DNA from: Bifidobacterium adolescentis ATCC 15703
Lineage (GTDB): Bacteria > Actinomycetota > Actinomycetes > Actinomycetales > Bifidobacteriaceae
Direction: 5' to 3'
NCBI RefSeq assembly: GCF_000010425.1
Contig: NC_008618.1
Coordinates: forward strand, 1,667,946-1,731,945
Length of the DNA stretch: 64,000 bases
Under the pieces are notes generated by a model. The model was not told the DNA's origin, searched no databases, and saw nothing but the letters and a program-made list of their open reading frames with translations. Made by a program: the position numbers and the translations under genes. How positions within the stretch are numbered: position 1 is the first letter of the stretch; every line of letters starts with the position of its first letter. Shown in pieces: positions 36,517-44,905 of this stretch.

Positions 36517-37614
36517 TCACGGCAGGTCGTGGCCGAGCCATTCCTCAATCATGTAGCGTGCGATCGTGGCTTTGCCCGGAGCCTCCATACGTCCCGAAAC
36601 CAGTTCGCTCATGTATTCGTCGCGTGTGACCCAACGCGCCTGCAACGTTTCCTCGCCGTCCACGTGCACGTCGGTGGTGACCGCCACGCCTTTGAACGCC
36701 ATCATGAGAGACGAGGGGAACGGCCACGGCTGGGAGCCGAGGTATTTGAGTTCGCCTATTTCGATGCCGACTTCCTCTTTGGCTTCGCGCCGGCATGCGT
36801 GCTCCAGGTTTTCGCCAGCCTCCACGAATCCGGCCGAAACCGAGTACAGGCCGTTGTTGCGCCACGCGCTGTTGTGCTGCAGCAGCAGACGGTCATCATG
36901 GTCGACGATCGCGGTGATCACCGCTGGCTCGATTCGGGGGAACAGCAAACGATTGCCATCCTCGTCGTTCGTGCAGTGCTGAGCCCAGCCGCCGAGCGCC
37001 GGTTCGACGGGCGCGCCGCACGTCGGGCAGTGACGCTGCCGGGCGTGCCACATGCTGAGCGAGATGGCGGAGGTTGCCTGTCCGGCTTCGCGTGCGCTGG
37101 CGTGGGGCGCGAATCCGCGCAGGTCCACCCAGTCGAATCGGGTTGCCGCGCTTTCCAGCAGCGATTTCGCGTTTTCCTGCGATTCATGCGCCGGCACTTC
37201 GGCGAACGCGTCGTCCGCTCCCCCGCTGCGAGCCGTCGCAGCCGTAATCGTCGTATCGTTCGGCTGGACGTGCGTCACGTCCACGGCGACGACGTGCTCG
37301 CCCAATCGTCCGCCGTACGAGCCGAGGAATATGGCGAGCGCCGATGGGTGCGATTCGAGTTCCGCGGCAACGTACGCGCCCGGCAGTTGGGCGAGGCGCA
37401 TTTTCACGTTGGCGTAGTCGGCGATGGCGCCTTGGCCGTGCGGCACGGCCACTTTGCCGTCTTTGACGAGGATGACTTTCGTTGCCGGTTCCGCCAGGAC
37501 TTTGGCGAACAGGTCGGGTTCGCCGCGTCGTGCCACTTCGTAGTCGATGTCTCCTTGGGCGAGTGGCAGGAACGGCAGGGTCTGCGTCAATGCCAGTGGT
37601 GAGAACACGCTCAT
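36517..37614 (-). CDS. nudC: NAD+ diphosphatase (NUDIX)
   Basis: It hydrolyses NAD(H) to NMN(H) and AMP and, in other bacteria, removes NAD caps from RNA. The N-terminal domain is followed by a zinc-ribbon-like CPTCGAP ... WAQHC, then the Nudix box GFVEAGENLEHACRREAKEEVG and the NudC-specific SQPWPFPSSLM. In the ribbon only three of the four expected Cys are evident; the usual second pair CxxC reads CTND. The ATG at 37614 follows AAAGAGG. A very AT-rich stretch lies just upstream. Confidence 0.94.
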   Translation of the reverse strand: MSVFSPLALTQTLPFLPLAQGDIDYEVARRGEPDLFAKVLAEPATKVILVKDGKVAVPHGQGAIADYANVKMRLAQLPGAYVAAELESHPSALAIFLGSYGGRLGEHVVAVDVTHVQPNDTTITAATARSGGADDAFAEVPAHESQENAKSLLESAATRFDWVDLRGFAPHASAREAGQATSAISLSMWHARQRHCPTCGAPVEPALGGWAQHCTNDEDGNRLLFPRIEPAVITAIVDHDDRLLLQHNSAWRNNGLYSVSAGFVEAGENLEHACRREAKEEVGIEIGELKYLGSQPWPFPSSLMMAFKGVAVTTDVHVDGEETLQARWVTRDEYMSELVSGRMEAPGKATIARYMIEEWLGHDLP

Positions 37615-37639
37615 GGTTGTGTTGCCTCTTTCATGCGTG

Positions 37640-37725
37640 TTATATACGGAATATATTCGTTATACATACGTAGTACATATTTCGTATATATGTTTTATAT
37701 ATTTTCTCTATATCTTGTCGATACG
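37640..37725. promoter_or_regulatory. AT-rich palindromic stretch upstream of nudC
   Basis: This 85-bp stretch is far more AT-rich than its surroundings and is full of ATATACG/CGTATAT elements in both orientations, with several overlapping TATAAT-like boxes. The nudC promoter probably lies here. The half-sites could be regulator targets or simply an easily melted region. Confidence 0.45.
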
Positions 37726-37761
37726 CCGGATGGTCTGCCACAGATAATCGTCGCAGCCGGC

Positions 37762-38622
37762 TCAGCCGACTCGCTTCACCAGTTCCAGCAACGCGGCGGC
37801 CACCTGGTCGGGGTGTTCGTACGCGCTGAAGTGGCCGCAGTCGTCGATCACCGTCATCGTCACGTCGGTTTTCGTCATCGCGTCGGCGACCGGCTTCATC
37901 ACTGCCGGCGGGCTGGACGGGTCCTTGTCGCCGCAGATTACTGCGACTGGCACGTTGATGTTCGGCAGCACGTCGTTCAGGTCGGAACGGCCAGCGGCCA
38001 TGCGTTCGCGCCAGGCGATGCCGTCGGCGGGCTGTTCGTTGATCCACGTTTCGAACTGCCTGCAGTAGGCGTCCGACTGCTTCACGGTGGAATCGGCTTC
38101 CGACGGCACGGCGAATCCCATGACCGGCTCGTGTGTGCCGGTCGTTTCGCAGTCGGTGGCGATTGCGACGCGCTTCAATCGCATGTCGGCGGAGTCGGCG
38201 TCGGCTTTCGTGTCGCACAGGGCGAGCGCCGCCACCGCTTCCGGATGCAGGCGTTGGATGTCGAGAATCAAGTAACCGCCCATCGACAGGCCCACCCAGA
38301 TGGCTTTGCCGTAGCCGGCGGCGTGCAGCAGGTCCACGTACGCGTCCGCCATACGGTCCAGTCCGTACGGGAACGCGCCGTCGGCGTCCTTGCCGCCGCT
38401 GTCTTCGTCGGACGGAATCGGTCCTTCGCCGGCGCCGGGCATGTCCGGAGCCCAGATCGCAAATGGTTTCACGCCTTGTTTCACAGCTTGGTCGCGTAAA
38501 GCCGCCGCACACTCGTCCCACATGCGGTGGTCCACCGGGAAGCCGTGCACGAGCACCACCGGCGTGGTTTCGGTATCGTTGCCGCCGTCCGTATATACGT
38601 TGTTGTTCAGTTCAATCGTCAT
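37762..38622 (-). CDS. Alpha/beta-fold hydrolase
   Basis: A 286-residue hydrolase with an oxyanion motif VVLVHGFPVD (22-31), the nucleophile elbow GLSMGG (Ser113), an Asp in ICGDKDPSSP and the catalytic His in DDCGHFSAYEHPD near residue 262. It has no signal peptide. GGGGAGG lies ahead of the ATG at 38622. The substrate is unknown. It follows the NUDIX-like DUF4916 gene on the same strand after 72 bp. Confidence 0.88.
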   Translation of the reverse strand: MTIELNNNVYTDGGNDTETTPVVLVHGFPVDHRMWDECAAALRDQAVKQGVKPFAIWAPDMPGAGEGPIPSDEDSGGKDADGAFPYGLDRMADAYVDLLHAAGYGKAIWVGLSMGGYLILDIQRLHPEAVAALALCDTKADADSADMRLKRVAIATDCETTGTHEPVMGFAVPSEADSTVKQSDAYCRQFETWINEQPADGIAWRERMAAGRSDLNDVLPNINVPVAVICGDKDPSSPPAVMKPVADAMTKTDVTMTVIDDCGHFSAYEHPDQVAAALLELVKRVG

Positions 38623-38694
38623 ATTTTTCTAATCCTCCCCTATCTGTCTATTCGCCTAGTTTGCCTAGCTCTTGCCCCGCTTGCGCGGCTTGTC

Positions 38695-39315
38695 CTACTT
38701 GCCGGTCCATGCGAGCGCCTGCCGCACGATGGTGCCGTAGCCGTTGGCCATTTGCCCGACGAAGGTGTCGAGCATGTCGCCGGACGGGTCGACCCATTCC
38801 ACGTCGAGCGTCTCGTCCTGCGGCTTGCAATCGCCGGCGATCGGCACCACGTAGCACAGCGCGATCGCATGTTGGCGTGGATCGTAATAGTCGGATAGGC
38901 CGGGTGTCGGGAAGAATTCGGCCACGGTGAACGGCTGCAGGCTGATTGGCAGCTGCGGCAGGGCGATATCGCCCAAATCTTTTGCGACGTTGCGCGCCAC
39001 CGCTTCACGCAACGATTCGTGATAGAGCACACGTCCGGCGATCAATGTGCGTTCGATACCGCCGTCGTCAGTGACGCGCAGCAGCGAGCCGATTTGCGCC
39101 ACCCTGCCGAGATCGTCGGTGCGCACCGGCACGACCACGACGTACGGAATCGGTATTTCGTGGCGCATGCGGTTGATTTCGTCCGATGGGAGCCATCCCG
39201 GAGGGTTGCCCATTCCGCGGATGAAATCCTCCGGCGTAATGTCGTCGAATTCCCCGCGATGGCGGTTGGCGTCGAAATCGCCCTCGTCGGGCACTTCATC
39301 ATTCATCACTGGCAT
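38695..39315 (-). CDS. DUF4916 / degenerate NUDIX-like protein
   Basis: A 206-residue cytosolic protein with NUDIX-like strands (PYVVVVPVRTD, GSLLRVTDDG) and a region aligned to the Nudix box, GRVLYHESLREAVARNVAKDLG, in which the metal-binding glutamates of the REUXEE core are replaced. Similar actinobacterial proteins are grouped as DUF4916. It is therefore likely a ligand-binding relative and not a pyrophosphatase. The ATG at 39315 lies 6 nt after GATAAT (39327-39322). Confidence 0.75.
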   Translation of the reverse strand: MPVMNDEVPDEGDFDANRHRGEFDDITPEDFIRGMGNPPGWLPSDEINRMRHEIPIPYVVVVPVRTDDLGRVAQIGSLLRVTDDGGIERTLIAGRVLYHESLREAVARNVAKDLGDIALPQLPISLQPFTVAEFFPTPGLSDYYDPRQHAIALCYVVPIAGDCKPQDETLDVEWVDPSGDMLDTFVGQMANGYGTIVRQALAWTGK

Positions 39316-39512
39316 GGTTCCATTATCACGCACGGCATGTGAATGTCACGTGCTTCCGATTCTTCCCATAGCGCAATCGGGTGCGGCAGTGTGTTTGCGT
39401 GGCGTGCGGCTATATACTTTTCGCAAACGGGCTTTCGCAATATTGCGCAGCATTGCACGATATTGTTTTTTGAAATCGGCTTATAGCGTAAGCCGGGAAA
39501 TGGGGAACGCAT

Positions 39513-39917
39513 ATGGCAACGCATGCAGTCACTTCGCAGGATTTCAACCAGGTCGTCGAATCCAATGATCTGGTGTTCGTGGATTTCTGGGCCACGTGGT
39601 GCGGTCCGTGCCGTGCATTCGGCCCAACGTTCGAGAAGGCAAGCGAGGCGAATCCGGACGTCTATTTCGCGAAGGTGGATATCGATCAGAATCCCGATCT
39701 GGCCGCCGCGGCCAAGGTTCAGGCAGTGCCGACGCTGATGGTCGTCAAGAAGCAGCAGATCATCTTCCAGCAGGCCGGCGCGTTGCGCGCTTCCGATTTG
39801 GATGATCTGATCAGCCAGGCCAAGGCGTTGGATATGGATGCGGCCGCTTCCGATGGGGACACCGCTTCCAGCGGAGACGCCAAAGTGAAAACGCCAAGTA
39901 GTCAGTCGGAACGATGA
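39513..39917 (+). CDS. Thioredoxin
   Basis: A 134-residue cytosolic thioredoxin with the redox pair WCGPC (Cys30 and Cys33) and the cis-Pro in AVPTLMVV. The C-terminal 25 residues form an unusual Asp/Ser-rich tail. GGGGAACG stands ahead of the ATG at 39513. No thioredoxin reductase is in the window. Confidence 0.93.
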   Translation: MATHAVTSQDFNQVVESNDLVFVDFWATWCGPCRAFGPTFEKASEANPDVYFAKVDIDQNPDLAAAAKVQAVPTLMVVKKQQIIFQQAGALRASDLDDLISQAKALDMDAAASDGDTASSGDAKVKTPSSQSER

Positions 39918-39994
39918 TTCGGCCCGTCGCCTGCGCGTTGCATACGTTATCTTCAAGTTCCTTGGGGTGCGGTAGACTATATGCAGTTGCGCGC

Positions 39995-40054
39995 ATTCCG
40001 GCGGAACCCTAGCGGTTGTGCGCCGTGCCCTAGGCACGGAATCCGCCGAGGAAT
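39995..40054 (+). promoter_or_regulatory. Structured 5' leader of the G5/transglycosylase-like gene
   Basis: ATTCC-GGCGGA (39995-40005) pairs with TCCGCC-GA-GGAAT (40042-40054), an 11-bp stem with a 2-nt bulge. Inside it CCGTGCC-cta-GGCACGG (40023-40039) forms a second hairpin. A TAGACT box (39973-39978) would start RNA just upstream and the ribosome site AGGAG follows the structure. It looks like a cis-acting leader; I could not match it to a known riboswitch. Confidence 0.5.
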
Positions 40055-40075
40055 TGTACCCGATGTAGGAGCAGA

Positions 40076-41071
40076 ATGGCTAGCCATAAGAAACATGCCC
40101 AACCAACTACGTTTGCCTTGCCGGGCAAATCTCAGATGGTGAAGATTGTCGCAACGGTTGCGGCAGTGGGGCTGTTGGCCACTGGCGGCATCGTGTCGCA
40201 TAATCTGTACGCCACCGCGGAGAAGTCTCCTGCCAAGCAGGTCACCGCGTATTCCGTCACCGACAGCATCGAAGCCTCCCGTGGCAACGCCCGTGAGGCG
40301 CTTTCCGGAGATACTTCGTACGTCACCGTGAAGATCAACGGCAAGACCCGCGTGGTTCCCGGCATGCACTTCACCGACGTGAAGTCCGTGCTTGACGCGG
40401 GCGACATCACCCTTGATACGGAAGACACCGTTTCCCCGTCTTTGGATACGAAGGTGAACGAGAACACCGTCATCAAGATCGAACGTGCCGGCGCTTCCGT
40501 TGAGGTGTCTGATACGGATATCGCATTCAACACGGTCAAGAAGGAGACCTCCAGCCTGCCGAAGGGCCAGGAGAAGGTCGAGACCGAAGGCGCGAACGGT
40601 GTTATGGAGACCACGAACCTCGTCACCAAGTCCGGCGGCAAGGTCATGTCTTCCAATATGATCAGCTCTTTCGTGAAGAAGGCTCCGACCGACAAGGTGA
40701 TCCTCGTCGGCACCGGCTCCTCGTCCACGCCGTCCGCGGCCGCAGCGTCGATCGGCACCACCGTGCCGGCTGGCGAAATGCAGCAGTGGGCTCACGATTA
40801 TCTGCTGTCCAGCGGCTATTCCGAGGCCGATTTCACCGCCACCGTGTACATCATTTCTCATGAGTCCGGTTGGAATGTCGCAGCCACGAACCCAAGCTCC
40901 GGCGCGTACGGCCTGCCGCAGGCGCTGCCCGGTTCGAAGATGGTGAGCGCCGGTGCCGATTGGGCCACCAACTACCAGACCCAGCTTAAGTGGTTCTGGG
41001 GCTACTGCGCACAGCGCTACGGCTCCATCCAGGGCGCCTACACCTACTGGCTCGCCAACCACTGCTACTGA
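40076..41071 (+). CDS. Secreted G5-domain protein with transglycosylase-like C-terminus
   Basis: A 331-residue cell-wall-associated protein. A basic N-terminus and one membrane segment or signal (about 21-45) lead to a helical region, a G5 domain (about 145-215) and a C-terminal lysozyme-like domain, VYIISHESGWNVAATNPSSGAYGLPQALPGSK, with Glu263 as the likely catalytic acid. Resuscitation-promoting-factor-like and aggregation-promoting proteins share this layout. AGGAG precedes the ATG at 40076. A structured leader precedes it. It probably cleaves glycan strands during growth or division. Confidence 0.88.
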   Translation: MASHKKHAQPTTFALPGKSQMVKIVATVAAVGLLATGGIVSHNLYATAEKSPAKQVTAYSVTDSIEASRGNAREALSGDTSYVTVKINGKTRVVPGMHFTDVKSVLDAGDITLDTEDTVSPSLDTKVNENTVIKIERAGASVEVSDTDIAFNTVKKETSSLPKGQEKVETEGANGVMETTNLVTKSGGKVMSSNMISSFVKKAPTDKVILVGTGSSSTPSAAAASIGTTVPAGEMQQWAHDYLLSSGYSEADFTATVYIISHESGWNVAATNPSSGAYGLPQALPGSKMVSAGADWATNYQTQLKWFWGYCAQRYGSIQGAYTYWLANHCY

Positions 41072-41096
41072 GTTTTTCAGTACGAGCGAATTCCTC

Positions 41097-41147
41097 AATA
41101 TGAATGAGCGGTGCATCGCATATTTGCGTGCACCGCTCATTCATATT
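41097..41147. repeat. 19-bp perfect inverted repeat after the transglycosylase-like gene
   Basis: Arms at 41097-41115 and 41129-41147 are exactly complementary, and the loop continues the stem as CGCA-tatt-TGCG after a single bulged base. No T-tract follows in either direction. It lies 25 bp past the stop, so a 3'-end role is possible. Confidence 0.65.
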
Positions 41148-41212
41148 GCACGCAGTACCCCAGCTGTCGTCAGAAATACTGTGCCTGTACGAATCGGCTC
41201 GTGAAAGTTTGT

Positions 41213-41252
41213 ACTGGGCCGCACTTTGCACTAACTGGTGCAAACCCAGCAC
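41213..41252. repeat. Nested hairpin in the same gap
   Basis: CTGGG and TTTGCAC on the left pair with GTGCAAA and CCCAG on the right, with unpaired CCGCAC between the two left parts. It is one of several structured elements in the 880-bp gap from 41,072 to 41,951. Function unknown. Confidence 0.45.
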
Positions 41253-41451
41253 AGGCTAATGTAGACAATCTGCGAAGCCCCACGGGATTTTCTTTTTGCA
41301 GATTTCCCATTCTGCTCGTCTTTCCATCCGTACCTAATCGTACTTTCTCAAACCTATCCATCCTCTAAATCAATACTTCATTCATACCCCGTTTGAAGTC
41401 ACAGAACTCTCCAAGCTCTCGTGCAAATTATTCAAGGTGCATAACTCCCTG

Positions 41452-41555
41452 GACGTCCGTGCGGACCAGAAGAACGTTCGTGCGGACCATCCGAACGTTC
41501 GTGCGGACCATCCGAACGTTCGTGCGGACCATCCGAACGTTCGTGCGGATTTTCA
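41452..41555. repeat. Tandem 21-bp repeats
   Basis: About four and a half copies of a 21-bp unit built on CGTGCGGACCATCCGAACGTT, the first copy diverged. Each unit contains the palindrome GAACGTTC. The frame over them would encode VRADHPN repeats (41437-41649), but no ribosome site or family supports a gene. Inverted TCCGCACAC motifs recur downstream near 41,691, 41,709 and 41,790. Confidence 0.8.
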
Positions 41556-41823
41556 GCAACCTTTGCGGATGAAGTTCTCAAATTTTAGCAAGGTGCCGAT
41601 TGAATCAAAGTCAAAAAGCCCAGAATTCCAACGTTTCTTGCCATTATAATTTCTTCAGGCTTCTTGTTTTAACTATTATTAGGCAATTCTTATCCGCACA
41701 CGTCCCGAACAATCCGCACACGCGACACCGCGATCATGTTCACTTAGCAGTGCACGATTCCTTCCAATCTCACACCCACACGCCCGCGCAATCCGCACAC
41801 ACTTTTGGGATCACCCGGCCTAC

Positions 41824-41899
41824 TTATACACATCTTCAAAACCAGAACATAGTTATCAACCGACCGTAATCGCAGTGAGAGAATATCCACTTATCCACA
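41824..41899. promoter_or_regulatory. Two DnaA-box-like 9-mers
   Basis: TTATACACA (41824-41832) and TTATCCACA (41891-41899) both fit the DnaA-box consensus TTWTNCACA. They lie between the 21-bp repeats and the nuclease gene. CGTAAGC and GCTTACG form an inverted pair right after the second. Nothing else argues for a chromosomal origin here. Confidence 0.4.
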
Positions 41900-41951
41900 G
41901 ATTTTCGTAAGCAGGTGGCGCCGACCGCGCATTTTCGCTTACGCTGCCCAC

Positions 41952-42959
41952 ATGTACGCACAGACACCGCAAGATATGACCCGCGCTCTCTTCGAAGCGC
42001 AACTCGTAGAACTACAGCGCGCCCGCGCAATCCGCAAGAAATACCATACTGATGTGGTGCTCGGTCTCACTTCCGCTATCAGAGTTTTGCTAATCGATAT
42101 GCCGTCGCTCTATGACAAGATCAAACTGCTCGATTATCTGCATATCGTGGTGGAGGAACCGAGATTCCGCTCGTCGCATGAAGGTGTGAAATTTCACGCT
42201 TATACAGCGACACTTCCACCCGACCGAACACCCGACCGAACACTACAGCGCGATCGCACTTCTAGGCAAACGGCAGCCACTCCAGAAACGCCACATACAC
42301 AAACGGCACGTTCGCATAAAAAAGTAACCCGCGATACCACCCCTTTTGCCGCTTACGAAAACAGCAAATACGCTCCGATTTTCGTTGAGCCGCATATTTT
42401 CACAGTGCATCCGTTGCTGCTGTGGGTACAGATGGCCGCATATCTCAGGCTCGAGGAATTGGTGGTGCTGGGCGATGCGATGATGCGTCGCAGCTTCTAT
42501 CGTGTGCACGTCTCCCCGGCAGATTTTGCGACATTATTGAACGAGTTGCCAACCACGTTCCCGCATCGCAAGAAATGTGATAAAGCGGTGAAATTACTTG
42601 CCGAAAATACCGATTCCTGTATGGAAACACGATTGCGATTCCGTATGTTGCGCGCCGGCTACGGTCCATTCGTAATCAATTATCGGCTTCCGTTAAATAC
42701 TGCCGATAAAAAGCAGGCTTTTCTCGATATTGCAATTCCGAATTTGAAAATTGCGATTGAATATTCCGGTAAATTTCACGCACAAAATTGGGAAAGCGAC
42801 GAAGCTCGCCGCACAGCGCTGTCTTCAGCCGGCTGGCAAATACTTTCCGTCAACGCCGAGACCTTAAGCAATTCAGGTAAGTTCAAGGATTTTCTTATAC
42901 AACTTTCAATGACGATTGCAAGACAACAGACTATATTGCAACGTAATCAGCAAATGTAA
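41952..42959 (+). CDS. DUF559/VSR-like endonuclease-domain protein
   Basis: A 335-residue protein. The C-terminal 100 residues have the pattern AFLDIAIPNLKIAIEYSGKFHAQNW...RRTALSSAGWQILSVNAETL, which fits a PD-(D/E)xK-type nuclease core of the DUF559/Vsr kind; similar actinobacterial proteins have an N-terminal helical or HTH-like region and are often near mobile or defence genes. A repetitive linker (PPDRTPDRTLQRDRT) lies near residues 90-105. The ATG at 41952 has no ribosome site; TACGCT lies 6 nt upstream. Function inferred only at the fold level. Confidence 0.7.
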   Translation: MYAQTPQDMTRALFEAQLVELQRARAIRKKYHTDVVLGLTSAIRVLLIDMPSLYDKIKLLDYLHIVVEEPRFRSSHEGVKFHAYTATLPPDRTPDRTLQRDRTSRQTAATPETPHTQTARSHKKVTRDTTPFAAYENSKYAPIFVEPHIFTVHPLLLWVQMAAYLRLEELVVLGDAMMRRSFYRVHVSPADFATLLNELPTTFPHRKKCDKAVKLLAENTDSCMETRLRFRMLRAGYGPFVINYRLPLNTADKKQAFLDIAIPNLKIAIEYSGKFHAQNWESDEARRTALSSAGWQILSVNAETLSNSGKFKDFLIQLSMTIARQQTILQRNQQM

Positions 42960-43072
42960 GATACTGCAATCTACGACTTAATATGTATGCGTGCGCGCAT
43001 AAAACACATGACAACTGCAATGCATCCATACACGCGCACGATGGAAAATGTCTTGTGGTCGGCAACAACCGA

Positions 43073-43528
43073 CTACTTGGCTTGCGAAGTCTTACGGTGA
43101 GAACCAGCCTTCGGACCACGCTTGCCGACAGTGCCATTCTTGGCACCTTCCACGTTGAACACGATCACCTGCTCGTCGGAATAATACTCGCCGTCAAGTG
43201 CGTAGAACGCAATTTTGGTAGGATCGTCCAGCTCGGGGAAGCTGAAGAACTTTTGCGTCGCAACAAGCAAATCAACATTGCGCAACGTCACTGCAGAAGC
43301 CTCTCCCGGCTTCTTGGTGGCGAAGCGAATCGCATATTCATCCTTGTCATTGCACTTTTGAATCGCAAATTTCTTCTCGTCATTGTTCACAAGAACCTTG
43401 ACGTATTTAGGGAAGCCCAGCACAGCGCTGACGTTCTTGGAAAAACGAACGGATTCAAGCATGACCGTCATGGTCAATTTACCGTTATTGCTTTCGCCAA
43501 CCTCTTTAAAACCATCCAGAATAGACAT
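43073..43528 (-). CDS. Small hypothetical protein with basic C-terminal tail
   Basis: A 151-residue protein beginning MSILDGFKEVGESNNGKLT and rich in short beta-like strands; the last 25 residues are basic (GKRGPKAGSHRKTSQAK). AAAGG precedes the ATG at 43528. I do not recognise a family. It is convergent with the nuclease gene and follows a terminator of the next upstream gene. The basic tail hints at nucleic-acid or envelope contact but nothing more can be said. Confidence 0.7.
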   Translation of the reverse strand: MSILDGFKEVGESNNGKLTMTVMLESVRFSKNVSAVLGFPKYVKVLVNNDEKKFAIQKCNDKDEYAIRFATKKPGEASAVTLRNVDLLVATQKFFSFPELDDPTKIAFYALDGEYYSDEQVIVFNVEGAKNGTVGKRGPKAGSHRKTSQAK

Positions 43529-43653
43529 ATAAAAGCCTTTCTTAAATCAAAACAACTACCGGAAAAACTTTACATCATTTTACGATTGAATACGAATCGT
43601 CATGAATATTCCACAAATAGCGTATAACGATAACAGAAAAGAGGGGTAAATAA

Positions 43654-43708
43654 AAGGGTGTAAATATCACAATCTACAACTTACGTAAATTGCAATATTT
43701 ACACCCTT
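43654..43708 (-). terminator. Terminator-like hairpin downstream of the coiled-coil gene
   Basis: A perfect 14-bp stem AAGGGTGTAAATAT/ATATTTACACCCTT (43654-43667, 43695-43708) with TTTTATTT following on the minus strand, 34 bp beyond the stop at 43742. Confidence 0.75.
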
Positions 43709-43741
43709 AAATAGTACAAATATCAGCTTCTGTTATGCGAT

Positions 43742-44812
43742 TTAGTTGGCACCGGCGCCACTGCCAGAAGATGCAGCACCCCCATTGCCGTTGACTCCGA
43801 CACCGGCGCCATTGTCTTCTTTACCAGCATCACCAGCATTAGCAGCATTAGCAGCATTATCATCGCTGCCAATATTGTCGTCACCATTATCACCATTATT
43901 CCGCGATGGATTCCAATACTGTTGCGCCTGTTGAGCCTGTTGAGCCTGTTGAGCCCGCGCCCGTTGCGCCTGCGCCTGAGCCTGAGCCGCCGCAGCCTCC
44001 TGAGCAGCCCTCATGGAAGCATTCACCGCATCTGACGCAGCGGAAATCGCCTTCGACGCCTCCTGCATAGCCTTAGTATCAACGCTATTGCCGTCAATCA
44101 GCTTCTGTGCGGCATCGATCGCCTGGGAAAGCGCGTCGCGTGTCGAATTATCCGCGACTTGCCAAGCGGAGCTGTCAAGCAACGTACGCGCACCGGAAAC
44201 GCTCTGCCCCAAAGCGTCGCGAATCTGATTGGCTTCCAGTGTCTTCTTGCTGTCTTCCACCGATTTCACGTCCGCAATGATGGTCGCGGCTTGTTCCTTC
44301 ATGTCATTGCTATGCTTGTTCATGCTGCGGGCACGCGATTGCAGCACGGATTGCGCAAGCGACGTGGAACATTCACTGGCCGCACCGAATTGCTCGCCCT
44401 GTTTGACGCTTTGCCTCAACTTTGTCAGCGTGCTCGCGTCGGCGACTTGGCTATCCGTCAGTTTCTGCGAAGTTTCAGCTTTCCTTATCGCCTTGCTCAA
44501 GATTTCGTTCGCTTCGGAATATTTGCTGCGCGCTTTTTCGCACATTGCGATTGCAGCGCTCTCCTGCTGCGCTTCTTTTTTCGCACGCACAACGAATACA
44601 CCGCCCACAATTATGACGATTACCGCCACCGCAGCAACCGAACCCACTACTATTTTCTTGATAGGCGACGGCTTTTCCGGCGATGCTGGGATGGTTTTCA
44701 GCGGATCATGCTCCGGATCGTCCTCTTTTTCTGCCTTCTTGCGAACGATATCAGCAAGGGTCACACCCCTACAGTCACCCAAACAACCAATAATTACTGC
44801 AATCTCACGCAT
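43742..44812 (-). CDS. Membrane-anchored coiled-coil protein, function unknown
   Basis: A 356-residue protein. A short acidic cytoplasmic part (LADIVRKKAEKEDD) precedes one membrane helix (about 52-75, IVVGSVAAVAVIVIIVGGVFVV); the outside is a long Ala/Ser/Gln helical region with repeats resembling FIVAR-type three-helix units, then a Gln/Ala tract (QQAQQAQQ, 9-bp DNA repeats) and a Gly/Asn/Asp-rich C-terminus. The start is uncertain: ATG 44812 and GTG 44764 are both possible and neither has a strong ribosome site. It probably spans the wall. Confidence 0.7.
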   Translation of the reverse strand: MREIAVIIGCLGDCRGVTLADIVRKKAEKEDDPEHDPLKTIPASPEKPSPIKKIVVGSVAAVAVIVIIVGGVFVVRAKKEAQQESAAIAMCEKARSKYSEANEILSKAIRKAETSQKLTDSQVADASTLTKLRQSVKQGEQFGAASECSTSLAQSVLQSRARSMNKHSNDMKEQAATIIADVKSVEDSKKTLEANQIRDALGQSVSGARTLLDSSAWQVADNSTRDALSQAIDAAQKLIDGNSVDTKAMQEASKAISAASDAVNASMRAAQEAAAAQAQAQAQRARAQQAQQAQQAQQYWNPSRNNGDNGDDNIGSDDNAANAANAGDAGKEDNGAGVGVNGNGGAASSGSGAGAN

Positions 44813-44905
44813 GCAAACGTTTCAGAAAACATGCTCAATCCACCCGTCGAACCCAGATAAAGAGGCACGATACAATAGACCAAGCGCGTTAAAGGAGCTT
44901 GAAAA

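Noticed and set aside
41452..41555. CRISPR array from the 21-bp repeats
   Set aside because: The units are directly tandem with no spacers, and no cas gene is nearby.
41437..41649. Protein made of VRADHPN repeats
   Set aside because: The repeats are better explained as DNA repeats; there is no ribosome site and the flanking sequence is not protein-like.
41824..41899. Chromosomal replication origin
   Set aside because: Only two DnaA boxes, no dnaA/dnaN/rpmH neighbours and no clear AT-rich unwinding block.
43038..43075. Terminator GTCGG-CAACAA-CCGAC at the end of the gene at 43073
   Set aside because: The stem overlaps the stop codon, is only 5 bp and lacks a T-tract.
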